A stretch of 64,000 nt of DNA from Polyodon spathula (Eukaryota > Chordata > Actinopteri > Acipenseriformes > Polyodontidae): contig NC_054534.1 in NCBI RefSeq assembly GCF_017654505.1, positions 20,781,752-20,845,751 of the forward strand, in the 5' to 3' direction. Below the pieces are notes generated by a model that searched no databases, was not told where the DNA came from, and worked only from the letters and a program-made list of their open reading frames with translations. This document shows, in pieces, positions 38,701 to 49,057 of this stretch; position 1 is the first letter of the stretch; each line of letters starts with the position of its first letter. The translations under genes were made by a program, and so were the position numbers.

Positions 38701-41700
38701 TTTCTTTCATTCCCACCTACAGACTGAACTTGTTTCAGATTTATGAACATGGCTGCATTCACCGCAGCATTCTGTTGAGGTTTTGGGTGGGTCATTTTCC
38801 ATTGTGTTTTTTCAGGTCAACTTTATTTAAATGGTGTTGGGGTGTCCAAAACTGTTTGGACTGTTTGGTTTTTTATTAAGTACAAATTGTGTTAAATTGC
38901 CAGTGCTGTGTTTTATGACATGGATTTTGCCACTTGCTTGTGGAGCAGGAACAGCATTAATCAGTTTTGGAGTATTTAGAAAGACTGATGAATGGGTGCC
39001 ACCTCAAAGCTACCTTTTCTACCCTGGTTTCCAGCACATCTCTGTGTTTTAGATGCTTTTGTTTTGTGTTTTTTTGGTGAGATTCCAGTCATTTTCTAAG
39101 ATTCAATACACATTTTTATTAATAAGTCTAGCTTGTATAGATAACATTGTGCTGTTTACCCAATATGAACGTCACAGTTTAGCTGACCTAAAGCTCTTAT
39201 GTTTGTTTCTGTTCTTCATTTTTCTTCAGTGGGAGGGAAAAGTCCAGCAAGGAGAGAGAGACTTTGAACAGATCTCCAAAACTATCCGCAAAGAAGTGGG
39301 AAGATTTGAGGCATGTTCAAAATTTTTGAACTTTATTTGAAACGCCTCATTCTATTAATAGTCGTTTGTTTCTGCCAGATTTAGTCTCGTTCCTTTACGT
39401 AATCTGCTTAAACATTGCCCTTCTCTCTATTGACAGACTGAAAGAGTGAGGGACTTCAAAACTGTTATCATTAAGTACCTAGAGTCCTTAGTGCAGACAC
39501 AGCAACAGGTATGTTTTATTAAATCTATTTAATTATTTAAAGAGCAAGTATCTTAATGCTGTGTGTATCTATCTTTACCTGGCTTTGAACCTCATCCGAG
39601 CTTGTCTGGAGAATTTTAACTGCATAGTACTGAACAAACTTCCTCTTTCCATTGAAACCATGTGACATGGTGAGTAGGTGGGACTATCCATGTTGAAAGG
39701 TCATTTGAATGGAATTAGGGAGTGTGTTCAGTCATAAGCAGTTAGAATTTTTCAGAATATTTTTATTGGCAGATGAAGTAATTATTATAATCCAATATTG
39801 GATCAACAGAACCCTAAGCCACTCAGCGTAATTGAAAACACAAATAAATGACTAGGGAAAGGTGAAAAAATACATAATGTTGCATGTTGTGTGTGTTTTT
39901 TGTTCTTTGTATACTGATGCCTTTTGATTGCTACTTGAATTCTTAACACAATATGCATGTCATATGGTGACTCTAAACACTGCCGCTTATTATTTCTATG
40001 TTCCAGTCCCCCAGGGTTAATTTTATAGAATGACTTATTAGCATTAATAGATTCAATTAAGAAACACCAAAGTTACGTTATTGAAAAATCTGTGTTATCA
40101 ATTTTAGGGCTTTTTCATGTTACACTGTCTAACCGGAATACCAATAAAGCAAGATGTATTGCAGCTTTTCACTGGCCTGTCTTGTGTCACCCAGAAGGTG
40201 CTAGAGCCAAGGATGCTTGTAGAATGCAGTAATGATAATACTGTTCAATAATAACCAGCAGAATAAAAATGGAACTCTGAGTAAAACTAAAGAAACATCT
40301 TTACCTGGTTAACAGATATTTAAAAAAATATTTTGATAATGCTTTATTTTTATTTATTTTTTAATTATAAACAGTTAATAACTTCTGTAGCCTGCGCACA
40401 TGTTAATTTGCTAAAGATTGTGTTATCCTAATTTTTATTTGCCTAAACAAATTTAAACCCATTTCAGTCAGAAATAAGAATCATCATTAAAGAGGAGGGA
40501 AGTTGCCCTGAAAAATAAGTCACTTCATATTAAGTCATTAAGCGTTAACAAATAATGACACATTTGTTAACATATTGGTAAGCTACTATAATGTAGTTAA
40601 GTTTATAAACAAATTTTAAAAAGTGTGTATCTATATATAATTCATTTAAATAAATTAGATTTATTTATTTTTAAACATGCTACCAAAGTCCCTTTAGTTT
40701 TACTTATTAGATAAAATCTGGGTATTAGGGTTAGATATTATGATAAAGTAAAGGAATATTTTTAAAATAATGGTCATTTGAGTTATTGCTACAGGGCTCG
40801 AAATTAAGTGTGGCAATTGCCATAATGCCCATCAAAATGAAAGTCTATCTATGGTAATTATGGCTACAGTGACCTTTTTGTTACTGCAACTACAGACGCC
40901 TGTGCACACCAAATTAGGAAGTGTTTGGATCCTAACAATAACACGATTACATAGTCGCATCAGTGGGGGGAAAAAACCAAACCAAACAAACAAAGAACAC
41001 TACCCTTACAAGCACACGGATTTCTAATGCCATCTGACAAAAGTCCTGAAAAGAAAGTTGAAGACTGTAACCTGCAATTCACTTGAATGGTTCAGTTGCA
41101 TTATCCCATTTATTTTAATTTTTTTTTACCCAACAAAACAAATACGGTAGTTAATACTTTTCTACATTGTATTACTGTGTTTATCATTATATGCTACCCC
41201 ATGTCTGCCAAGCTCTGAATTGCTCTCTGTGTGGTCTGGGTGATGATAGTTGTGTTCCTCCCAAACAGTGACGATGTTTGCCAAAAAAACATCTTTTCAG
41301 ACCCTGTGGGCATGAAAGTCACCCGTAAGCCAGTAGCCACGCAGGGCAGTGAGTGCAGTTAAATGTACAGAGGCAGCTTTTGTCAAAACAACATTTTCTG
41401 AACAAATAAGTAGTTATTAAGTTGAACTGTGTTGTTTCTTTCTGCAGCTAGTAATTTGCTTTATATATGAATTCTTATATCCTACACTTTGGCTTTTACT
41501 TAGAGGCCTTGGTGTCCTCTACAAATGTACTGGACTGAAGCCCATTTTAGCCTTTCTCTTTCTTTTGCCAGTTTAGAGCCATGTTACTAGTATCAATGAT
41601 CATCCTTAACTATTGAACACTCAATGGTGTTGAATTTAGAAATACTGAAGGAAACTAAAATTCAGTGACAAATGTTTTGACTAAAGTCTCTCTTTTTCAG

Positions 41701-42043
41701 TGTCTTTCATTGAATGAGATAAAGAGCTGTTTCCATGAGCTGTGTGAAATCCGCTTGGGGCACACCAGGGCTGTCAGATAAAATGTGAATTGGCTCACAA
41801 TTAATTGGCACAGACCCAAGACATGTCAACCACTGAGATAAGACTTTTAAAAAGTGATTATCGTTCTTGACATGGAATTTTTATATAAATGTGAAGGTAG
41901 GAATTTGACGACAGGCAGAACATGGTGTAAGAATCTTGGCAAAGTTTGACCTGTCCTCGCTCTTTTAAACTAAAATGTATTTATTTCTACAGCTGATAAA
42001 ATATTGGGAGGCATTCCTGCCTGAAGCCAAAGCCATAGCCTGA
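20519..42043 (+). CDS. SNX2: Sorting nexin 2, complete coding region, 15 exons
   Basis: Membrane-remodelling sorting nexin of the ESCPE-1/retromer-associated SNX-BAR complex. It binds PtdIns3P-type lipids on early endosomes and forms tubules for cargo return to the Golgi or plasma membrane. The 15 exons total 1560 nt, giving 519 residues, the same length as mammalian SNX2 as I recall it. Residues 1-135 are acidic and disordered, with two DLF motifs (26-28 and 72-74) of the type that binds the SNX27 FERM domain. Residues about 140-270 form the PX domain, with the RRFSDF lipid-binding motif starting at 182 and a Pro-rich loop (VPPAPEK) near 206. An amphipathic linker follows (about 279-304). 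Residues about 305-519 form the BAR coiled coil, ending [13 protein letters not shown]. The start is chosen for the conserved opening [15 protein letters not shown]1 is excluded by N-terminal and linker sequence. Introns 12 and 13 have GC donors. Confidence 0.97.
22593..23577 (+). mobile_element. Decayed Tc1/mariner-type transposon
   Basis: Begins after TA with CTGGCCACCAAAAGTATTTG, a Tc1-style terminal repeat. A degraded transposase start ([13 protein letters not shown]) lies near 22919 and Tc1-like pieces continue to about 23440. The right terminal repeat near 23555-23577 is weakly conserved. Many stops make it inactive. Confidence 0.6.
24484..24566. repeat. (ATT)n then (AAT)n palindromic microsatellite
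   Basis: About ten ATT units run directly into about fifteen AAT units, making a self-complementary block able to form a hairpin. Confidence 0.95.
25007..25857. mobile_element. Unclassified 850-bp element with terminal inverted repeats
   Basis: The left end TTCCATAGTCAAGCCAACTT is mirrored by GAGTTGGCTTGACTATGGAA at 25838-25857. Inner pairs also match: AAAACTCAAGTTG near 25076 with CAACTTGAGTTTT near 25788, and ACCCGAGTT near 25109 with AACTCGGGT near 25771. The imperfect inverted repeats thus reach about 110 bp. No transposase frame was found, so it is probably a non-autonomous DNA transposon. Target duplication is not clear. Confidence 0.65.
26555..26672 (+). CDS. SNX2: SNX2 exon 2
   Basis: Residues 37-75. 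Acceptor GTGTTTCAG, donor GCGG|GTAATT, phase 1. Contains [15 protein letters not shown] and the second DLF motif (DDREDLFA). Confidence 0.95.
26738..26805. repeat. (TA)n/(CA)n microsatellite
   Basis: TA array followed by a short CA array, directly before a Tc1 terminal repeat. Confidence 0.95.
26806..27440 (-). mobile_element. Internally deleted Tc1/mariner-type transposon
   Basis: The left end CAGTGCCTATAGAAAGTCTA is a classic vertebrate Tc1-like terminal repeat. The minus strand encodes a transposase N terminus from 27204: [20 protein letters not shown], followed by a helix-turn-helix segment ([11 protein letters not shown]). About 60 residues in, the reading jumps to unrelated or far-downstream sequence, so the catalytic domain is deleted. 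The right end near 27410-27440 keeps GAAAGGGGTGTGTACA but lacks the outermost bases. Confidence 0.8.
27490..28573. repeat. Unclassified repeat cluster with duplicated motifs
   Basis: A perfect 9-bp inverted pair GAGGGCATT/AATGCCCTC (27502-27530) contains GGCCAGGAAATGCCCT, which recurs at 28342-28357. A 34-bp block starting ATAGTTTGCTTCGCTG occurs identically at 28161-28194 and 28540-28573. No coding potential was seen. Confidence 0.5.
28742..28801. repeat. (AAT)n microsatellite
   Basis: About 20 AAT units in SNX2 intron 2. Confidence 0.95.
29090..29253 (+). CDS. SNX2: SNX2 exon 3
   Basis: Residues 76-130, including [14 protein letters not shown] and a Thr/Pro-rich stretch. Acceptor TGTCCTCAG, donor GAG|GTAGCG, phase 0. 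Confidence 0.95.
29576..29642. repeat. (AT)n microsatellite
   Basis: AT array ending about 70 bp before SNX2 exon 4. Confidence 0.95.
29711..29777 (+). CDS. SNX2: SNX2 exon 4
   Basis: Start of the PX domain ([20 protein letters not shown]). Acceptor CTTGCAG, donor GTTG|GTGAGT, phase 1. Confidence 0.95.
29913..29956 (+). CDS. SNX2: SNX2 exon 5
   Basis: Short 44-nt exon encoding [14 protein letters not shown] of the PX beta-sheet. Acceptor TTTTCAAG, donor AAAG|GTAACC. Confidence 0.95.
30098..30239 (+). CDS. SNX2: SNX2 exon 6
   Basis: PX core with [17 protein letters not shown] (phosphoinositide-binding Arg pair) and the Pro-rich membrane loop. Acceptor CATACAG, donor GTAG|GTAAGG. Confidence 0.95.
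31038..31116 (+). CDS. SNX2: SNX2 exon 7
   Basis: PX domain, [17 protein letters not shown] then EKRRAALER, with the basic residues of the second lipid contact. Acceptor TTTACAG, donor GAAAG|GTATAA. Confidence 0.95.
33121..33196 (+). CDS. SNX2: SNX2 exon 8
   Basis: C-terminal PX helices ([16 protein letters not shown]). Acceptor TTTTCCAG, donor TCAGAG|GTACTT. Confidence 0.95.
33979..34092 (+). CDS. SNX2: SNX2 exon 9
   Basis: Amphipathic linker between PX and BAR ([20 protein letters not shown]), which inserts in the membrane in the SNX1/2 family. Acceptor GATTCCAG, donor GATGCA|GTAAGA. Confidence 0.95.
34391..34484 (+). CDS. SNX2: SNX2 exon 10
   Basis: Start of BAR helix 1 ([20 protein letters not shown]). 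Acceptor TTGAACAG, donor AAAG|GTTTGT. Confidence 0.95.
35210..35415 (+). CDS. SNX2: SNX2 exon 11
   Basis: Largest exon, 68 codons of BAR domain including [20 protein letters not shown]. Acceptor TTCTCTTAG, donor GTAAAG|GTATTC. Confidence 0.97.
35697..35769. repeat. (CA)n/(AT)n microsatellite
   Basis: CA array followed by AT array in SNX2 intron 11. Confidence 0.95.
37003..37146 (+). CDS. SNX2: SNX2 exon 12
   Basis: BAR helix ([17 protein letters not shown] onward to DEIRE). Acceptor CTCCCTGTAG. The donor is AGAGAG|GCAAGT, a consensus-like GC donor. Confidence 0.93.
37147..39229 (+). other. SNX2: SNX2 intron 12, GC-AG type
   Basis: Starts GCAAGT and ends TTTCTTCAG. Contains a LINE-tail-like repeat (38311-38540) and a possible 12-nt in-frame microexon at 37739-37750. 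Confidence 0.85.
38311..38540 (-). mobile_element. Non-LTR retrotransposon 3'-end-like repeat with (CAAT)n tail
   Basis: A CAAT tetranucleotide run precedes AAATTTATTTTGTATAGAGC and a CCTTTCAT..CCAAGGCATCCCAAAATGCTTCACA body. This resembles 3' tails of fish LINEs and dependent SINEs read on the minus strand. Extent and family are uncertain. Confidence 0.45.
39230..39310 (+). CDS. SNX2: SNX2 exon 13
   Basis: 27 codons, [20 protein letters not shown] onward to GRFE. Acceptor TTTCTTCAG. The donor must be TTTGAG|GCATGT, again GC, because no in-frame GT is available before a stop. Confidence 0.92.
39311..39436 (+). other. SNX2: SNX2 intron 13, GC-AG type, 126 bp
   Basis: Starts GCATGT and ends CTATTGACAG. 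Shortest intron of the gene. Confidence 0.85.
39437..39508 (+). CDS. SNX2: SNX2 exon 14
   Basis: 24 codons, [20 protein letters not shown] onward. Acceptor CTATTGACAG, donor CAACAG|GTATGT. Confidence 0.95.
39509..41992 (+). other. SNX2 intron 14
   Basis: 2.5 kb of unique-looking AT-rich sequence. No exon or identifiable transposon was seen. Confidence 0.6.
41993..42043 (+). CDS. SNX2: SNX2 exon 15, terminal
   Basis: [16 protein letters not shown] and TGA at 42041-42043. Acceptor TTTCTACAG. Confidence 0.96.
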   Translation: MIKYWEAFLPEAKAIA

Positions 42044-42470
42044 AAAAAACAGTGATTCCAAATCTGAAGATGCTGTTGACATTTATCATGTTTACATCGG
42101 AATTCCACACTACAGAAATTGCACGGAAAAAGGAAATCTAGAACACACCCAAATAAACCAACCACTATATATTTTAAGATTAAACATGTGGCTCCTTTTT
42201 TATCCTATGGTGTTTTATTCACAAGCTGCATGTCCTGATCCAATCAAAACGTGCACGGACTGTGGCATGATACGCTGCAGTATTTTGCTGAATTGAGCTC
42301 TATTACTTTTTGTCTTATTATTTTTTCCTTTTTTTTTTTTTATAAATGAACTGCACTTAAAGTGCAACGTGAGAGCCCAAAACTTTGAAGATTTCCGTTT
42401 AAACAAACTTATGTTTTAAAATCTGTGTTGAAGGATATCATGAAGCAAATTCTACTTTCATTTAAGTTTT

Positions 42471-42476
42471 AATAAA
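42471..42476 (+). terminator. SNX2: SNX2 polyadenylation signal (proximal)
   Basis: AATAAA 428 bp after the stop codon. Confidence 0.6.
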
Positions 42477-42518
42477 ACATTCCTGTACATAAATCATTAA
42501 TTTTGTGATTATTGTAAT

Positions 42519-42524
42519 AATAAA
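42519..42524 (+). terminator. SNX2: SNX2 polyadenylation signal (distal)
   Basis: Second AATAAA, followed within 30 bp by a TGTGTTTG run typical of a downstream GU element. The 3' UTR would be about 500 nt. Confidence 0.6.
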
Positions 42525-44745
42525 GGAATGTACCTTATCAACTGTGTTTGAGTTTACCTGGTATTTCAAGAACAATTTTTATGAAATATCGTTTCCACGC
42601 AGTGTGGTTGTTCTTCAAATTATCAAGCAGCTTTTTTGCTAAGGCTGGTTACTCACATTTGGACCAGGAAACAATAGTGCTTTAACACAAGCCATGAAAT
42701 AGCCACATTCAATTAGCTCTTTAGAATTGATGGGTTTTGTACATTTTAGTAACCTCACTCAACTGCTGTGACACGTGCAGTTCAGCCTTTTTATATACCA
42801 ATTGGCAAGGTGGTGACTAACAATGCAGAAGTGGGTGGAATATTTAATTTTACCCAGATGAAACTGCAATGTGGACTGTGAAGACTTGCATGACATTTAA
42901 TGTGTTACGAGTTGGCAGTCGCAAGTTTCCTTCTGTACTGACACTGCTAAAGAAGGCATTTATGTAAATAAACCATGGGATAGGAAATCTATGTGGAAGG
43001 AAGGAAGGGAGGGAGATGAGAGGACAGAGAGGAGGGAAGAATAAAAGGTGGGGGTGGCAGGGATGCGTAATTGTGTTTTGGACCGGGTGACTGTTGCCTT
43101 TTACATATAACCATGGAACTAGCACATTTTAAGGCTATCAATTATTTTCTCCATTCCTACACATGGTTAACTATCTGCCTTTTATCATAGACTTCAAATT
43201 GAATATATATGATCTGTTTCTGTCCTTGGCTCTCTTTTAAGCTTCACTGTCTTATTAAAGATCCTCTGACTGTTGTTAAAGAAGATTGTGTTTATTAATG
43301 CCTTGTCCAAATAAACCCAAAGAAGCTTTAAGTCTTAAGGCCTTTAGATAAGCAAATGTGTCGTACAACACACTACACCATGACAAAAAAGAAATTTTTG
43401 ATACAAGCAGTTTACACAGCCTGCGGTACGACAGGCAACACTTGTGACACTGAAATGATGCGAAAAAATAGGATTGGTGTTTATTTTTGTGATTTTGTTG
43501 CACGGCAGCTAGGGAACTGACCAATGAAGAACTGCTTCCCTTGCCCGCCTTCAGTAAAAAATGGTGGAAGAAAAGATAATTATTGTAGTATCAAAATACC
43601 CGGAGCTGTACAATAAAGGACACAACAATTATAAAGAGGCAAAGAGGGAGAACATCTGGTAGTCCATTTCCAGGGAACTGGATATAGCTGGTGTGCGATA
43701 TATTTGTATGATATATATTTGAGTATCAAAACAGTAAATGTAAATGTCCCTTGCTAGCACTGGATTCTACTACTTCTGTGGTAGTTTTAATTAGTAATGA
43801 CTAACACATAGATTGATCAGTGGTGTTGGGCATTACTTAAACAATCAAGCCATAGTAATTAAATTAAATGTGGTATTATTGTCATAATACAGCATGTCAA
43901 TGAATATACAGAATGGAATGCATTGTATTTGTCTGCTTTATTTTTGTAGCATTTTAGACATTGTAAGCTTCCTCGGGGTGGAAGTAGTTATCTTCTGTTC
44001 TGGATATTTTCTCCAGCTTCTGGTGATGAGGTCTGCTGTATATTGCAAGCAACTGTTCTTTAGCCCATAAGCTTGCAGGTTTTCAGACCATTGCCATATT
44101 CCACAGGCTCCTATATGGTACCATTTAAAATCCTGCTATTTGAATCTTCCAGGCACAGATTCTGCGCTGCTGACATCCCTTGTCAAGTGTTTATGGGTGT
44201 GCATATACATCTCTGAATTGCTGTCAAAAAGTAGAACAGTTTGTTGCACTGTATGTTGTATTGACAACCTGTCAAATTCAGGCTCTGCTTTGAAAGGTAG
44301 CCATAAACTAGAAACTGGTTAAGAGCTTGCATGGTAAAAGTGTTAGTTTTTCCTGTCCCACGTGGTCCACTGTGTAGTACACCATTATTAATGACTCTAC
44401 TCAACTATAAGCTGTAGTAGATAAATATAAAGCCCCCAATGGGGGTGTTTATTTTGCAGGTGTTTTGTGTATATATATGATTGTTTTTAGTTTAGTTTAT
44501 ACAGTTTCATCAACGATTATGTTTTTTTTAAACATTTTATGACCATTTAAAATACATTGTAAAGAAATCAGTGCTGTTTAAATGTAATTAATAAAATGTG
44601 CATTACGTTGTTAAATATTTTACATTTGTACTGTTTTCTGTATAAAACAAAATGTAATAACCTACATTTTTTTTTTATTACATGACATCCTTTAAGTGAT
44701 AACTATTTCAGATATACAGATATTTCAAGCATGTCATAGTTAAAA

Positions 44746-44831
<86 letters not shown>

Positions 44832-45300
44832 ATTTATCTTGAACTGTGACACTATGTACTAGGATTGTCGATGACATCTGGTAACCTCGTGTAGCGTTAT
44901 ACTTTGACGTGGACCGTCTATCAAATGACCCTTCCGATATTGACTGGACTGACTGTTATAATTTCAATTTTTCCAAGGTTCTCCATTTTTTATTTTTATT
45001 TTTTTATTTTATTTTTATATTTTTTTAAATGCTAAACCGTCAATAATATTAGGGACCAGGGACAGCACAGTAAAATCAGGTAATTGGCATGTTTTTCACA
45101 ACAAATAAATAAATCTGATAAAGGTGTCACTATTATACACTTGATAGGCACAGAATATAAAACTATGTTAAGTGTGCCTCCTTATTTGTTCCCCACTTAC
45201 ACGTGTATGTATTATTTCTGAAAATAGAGGGAATCAGTGCAAACACTAAAGTTATTTTCAGCGCAGGAAGTAAAAATGACTCTGAAGTTCGGCAATGTGT
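42525..45300. other. Intergenic region between SNX2 and SNX24
   Basis: No coding exon seen. Holds a purine-rich GGAAGGAAGGGAGG patch near 42993-43040 and an (AT)n array at 44755-44828. The short spacing (about 3 kb) puts the SNX24 promoter just behind the SNX2 3' end. Confidence 0.6.
44755..44828. repeat. (AT)n microsatellite
   Basis: A-run followed by about 35 AT units. Confidence 0.95.
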
Positions 45301-45319
45301 CTGCTCAGCTGGGTGGTAG

Positions 45320-45327
45320 TCATGTGA
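45320..45327. promoter_or_regulatory. M-box upstream of SNX24
   Basis: TCATGTGA, within palindromic GTCATGTGAC, about 170 bp upstream of the SNX24 ATG. The same octamer, reversed, occurs in the SNX2 promoter. Confidence 0.4.
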
Positions 45328-45332
45328 CTAGC

Positions 45333-45338
45333 CACGTG
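45333..45338. promoter_or_regulatory. CACGTG E-box upstream of SNX24
   Basis: CACGTG in CCACGTGAAC, similar to the CLEAR-type E-box, six bases after the M-box. Confidence 0.4.
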
Positions 45339-45496
45339 AACAGAGATTTTTCGCAATGGCTTTCTGCTGCTGAGAATGCTCTGCTGCTTTTGTTTTTTGT
45401 TTGTGAAACACTCAAGACAGGCGACATTTTATTTATTTTTTAAATAAAATTCTTGTAAAGTACGTTTTGCTACCTGATTTTGAATTTGCAGGCAGT

Positions 45497-45565
45497 ATGC
45501 ACTCGCTGATAGTGCGTATCCCGTCCTTCAGATATGAGGACAGTGCCATGGAGAAAGGATATACG
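45497..45565 (+). CDS. SNX24: Sorting nexin 24, first coding exon (partial gene)
   Basis: Small PX-only sorting nexin that binds phosphoinositides on endosomal membranes. The exon encodes 23 residues: MHSLIVRIPSFRYEDSAMEK then GYT, ending at ATACG|GTAAGA, phase 0. The core IPSFRYE..D..(E)(K/R)GYT matches the start of SNX24, the first strand of the PX domain. Mammalian SNX24 begins MEVYIPSFRYEE, so this protein is about three residues longer at its N terminus. SNX24 follows SNX2 in other vertebrates, which supports the call over the paralogue SNX22. The main PX exons (with the RRYSEF-like motif) are not in the remaining 18 kb that I could find. An AG at 45490 just before the exon means a separate 5' UTR exon is possible. 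Confidence 0.85.
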
Positions 45566-46013
45566 GTAAGAACTAAATAACAAGTCGTAAATAATAAACA
45601 AACGTGAATGCTCTCCAATGTGATGACAAAACCAATACATTAAATTGCCATGTGGATTTAAAGAGAATCTAGTCGGTTGTTATTTTTCAGCCCATCTTCC
45701 CTACACTACTGTGGTGTGGTGTTGTGACTAAGATTAAGAATCTCACGAGTCTGAATCTCATCGGATGCATATTCTAATATATATTAGCAAGTTTAAATAG
45801 TAATGGGAATACCAGTCCGAATAATATTTTGAGCAAAAATGCACCCTTGGAACCACTTTTTATTAAAAAAAAAATGTTGTTTAAAGATATTTCTAAGACA
45901 AGGCAACTAACTAAATAGTTGGTTCTATGATAATATAAGAAATAACACATGTTTTAAGCGCAAACTATATCTACACAAAATGTTTTATATATATATCTAA
46001 TATGTATTATATG

Positions 46014-46020
46014 TGTGTGG

Positions 46021-46102
<82 letters not shown>
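46014..46102. repeat. (GT)n/(AT)n microsatellite
   Basis: GT array passing into AT array. Confidence 0.95.
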
Positions 46103-46109
<7 letters not shown>

Positions 46110-49057
46110 TTCTGTACGAAATTTATCTAGATAATATTGGTGCTCGTACAATAAATAATCAGTCACTTATGTTTTACTACATGTGTCTGTTGCAAGAGAA
46201 CCCTGACAAAGTGTTAGCTGCATTCTTGTTTTGCTTGTATCAAGATAATCGCAGAGTTTAACAGAATGAAAAGCTTCAGGGTGGTGTGAATATCTAGTTT
46301 TCTTTTACCTTTGGGTTAAAATATACTTATTAATACCACACACAAGCATTCTACAACTCAAGACCTAAGCGATAGATAAATAACGTTGTACTGTACACTT
46401 GCTGATCATTGATTTTGAGCCGACTAGTAGGAATGTAGTCCAGCTACTAGCGCTTAAAACATTTCACTGCTAAAAGGGGGGACATTTAGATTTTTATTTT
46501 CCATGAGTCTATTGGAAAAGAAACGTCAGACAAAATTTCAACATGTAAAGTTTTATTTGACTTTACTTGTGTTATTGTTTTAAAAAAATGTATTTGTTTA
46601 TAACTGATTCAAAAGGCATCTTCTTTGGAGGTAGGTAAGAGTGGAGCTCACAACCACAATATGGTTACATAGATTAAACAAGACAAACGCTTGGTCTAGA
46701 CCCTGCACACATCGTAATTGAAGAGGGTAGGGTGCAATGCATTTAATATACTTTACTAAATTCAGAATGTTTCAGTATTTTAAGAAATGTCACCACAATA
46801 TGGTATAGTTATAGTCACGGCAATGTTAAATTACAGTTAGTGCACACAAAGATTACAAATAACAATGGGGGATTCATATTTTTTTTTAATAAGTTGTTGG
46901 CGGAAGAGACATTTAGCTTCAAATTTTTGTGCCACGTTGGGAATCATTATTTCTGGTGACAGTGATAGAATCCGGATTTGCATATTGCGCTAACATTTTA
47001 CCTGTATCTTGGTTTTATTTAAGTTTTCACTTTTAACAGTAGCATATTATTTATTTATTTACATTTTGGCAGAAATTGTGTGTTTTACAGTATACCAAGG
47101 TGTTTTTCTAGGTTAGTATACAAGAGGAGTGTCAATACTAGATATACCGCAAGATAGTTCAGTAATACATATTTACACAGGGTATGTGTCACACAAAGGA
47201 TGAATCACACAGTGTGTCAAAAAAAAAAAAAAAATTGCACAAATTATGTGGGCATGGCAATCTGTTTTTCGCACAGTCATGACACTTGATTTTAGTGTGA
47301 AAACCATCCAGTGCCTGATATGCAGAGACAATGTGTTCTGTAGTAGGAAATGACACAATAATGAGTTGGATGTAATAGTTCAAACTGCCAGACCTATTCA
47401 GCATAAGAGGAGTTTTGTGTGATTAAGCACGTTTATGTGAAGCAGCTGCTAAAATCCTCATTATAATGGGCGGTAGGACTGTTAAGAATAGCTTTTTGGT
47501 TATTTCAAAATCAGTGGCAAAGAGTATTGCTTCATTGGCTGGTATTACAATATGAAAGACATGTTCACCTATTATGGAAATTGTCACCAAGCCAAGGAAC
47601 ATACACACATTATTTGTTGTACTGTTTTGTTCTCTTCTTCCTGCCTCTTGCATGGTGCTGTACTTTCACCTGCCAGCCTGAAGTGCACCCAAGCATCAGG
47701 CTTATATTCACTGTACCTGTATTGCACAGTATCAGCATTCTGTACACAGCATGTAGTGCTGAGACCAATATTATTTGACCTTGAAGATCGACATTAAATA
47801 GGTATGGGAACCTACTCTGGGCAGTAAAGGGTTAAATTAGTATTCAGCAGTCTTTAATTTTGAATTAGCTGGAAAACAAATGTTTTATTTGTAACATTTT
47901 ACGATACAAAAGAAAGAAAAAAAAACCTCTGGAGTAAAATAAACCTGCTACCCCATCAAATTACTTACGAATGGAAAGAGTTAAAAAGTCTTCTGCACAG
48001 TAGAATGTGTGTTATCATTTATGTAATGGTTTCCTTTGCATTTATAAATTCTGTAATATAAACAAATACGGACATGGTTATTTGTGCCACTGAATACATT
48101 TCAAGCACTGCTCTCTGAATATTCAGATATTTGTCCGAGCACTATTTATTTATATTCAAAAGCTAATGAAAATGTAACAATGGTTGTTTTACATGCAGTA
48201 TAGAAATTCCAAATTCTCTCCATTCTCCTGAGAATGTGACATATTCAGGCTAAAGACTTTGTACGCCTATACATTCCCGTGCTAAAGAGCCGCACGAATT
48301 GACTAAAAACTTTTTTTTCTTTTCTATGGCAACAAGTTCAAAAGCCGTACCATATGTTCACGAGACTTCAGCTGTGAAGATCCTGTTTGTGACGTAACCT
48401 TGTACAACTTTCCATTATAACTAATGGCCGTGCCAGGCGATTCTTTATTAAAAACAGAGATCTATTGGAAGCATCCCTGGCAAACTTCTTTGACCAAATA
48501 GGAAAAAATAAACATACAGTAGAAGGGGTTTAGAGAAATCTTTGTTCAGTATTTAGAAAATAAATAAATACATAAATAAATATGTACGTGACATAATTTA
48601 TCCAGCGTTTCAAATTATCACCATTTGCTGTTGAATCATAAAATGATCAGGCTTTTATAGTTTAGTTATAAAAATACTGAAGCTACTACAAAGCAAAAAA
48701 GGTAGTCATTTGCAAGGAAGGAAGAAAGGGAGGAAAAAATAAAGATAATGAAGCCTGTTGCAAAGCATAGAAAGTTATTTTGTTATCCTTTTATGTTTGT
48801 GTTATTTTCAGGTTTGGTGTTCGGATAGCTGATTGCTTTAAGCTTAGCTTTTTCTGTCCTTTGGTAGTAAGATAAGATGCAATTCACGTTATACTAGCTT
48901 TATGTAGAATCTGTCATGCGTACCTACCAAGAACTAAAAAAAATAAATTTGTACCCCAAAATGTAATAAATTAGCATAACCTGGGATACATGTCCAGTGG
49001 TCTCCTATATTATGGGGGCTACAGATCGCAGAACAAGGCTTTAACAGCCATGTATAG

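Noticed and set aside
20519..42043. SNX1 instead of SNX2
   Set aside because: The N terminus ([12 protein letters not shown]), the linker [12 protein letters not shown] and the C terminus AKAIA match SNX2, and SNX24 rather than SNX22 follows.
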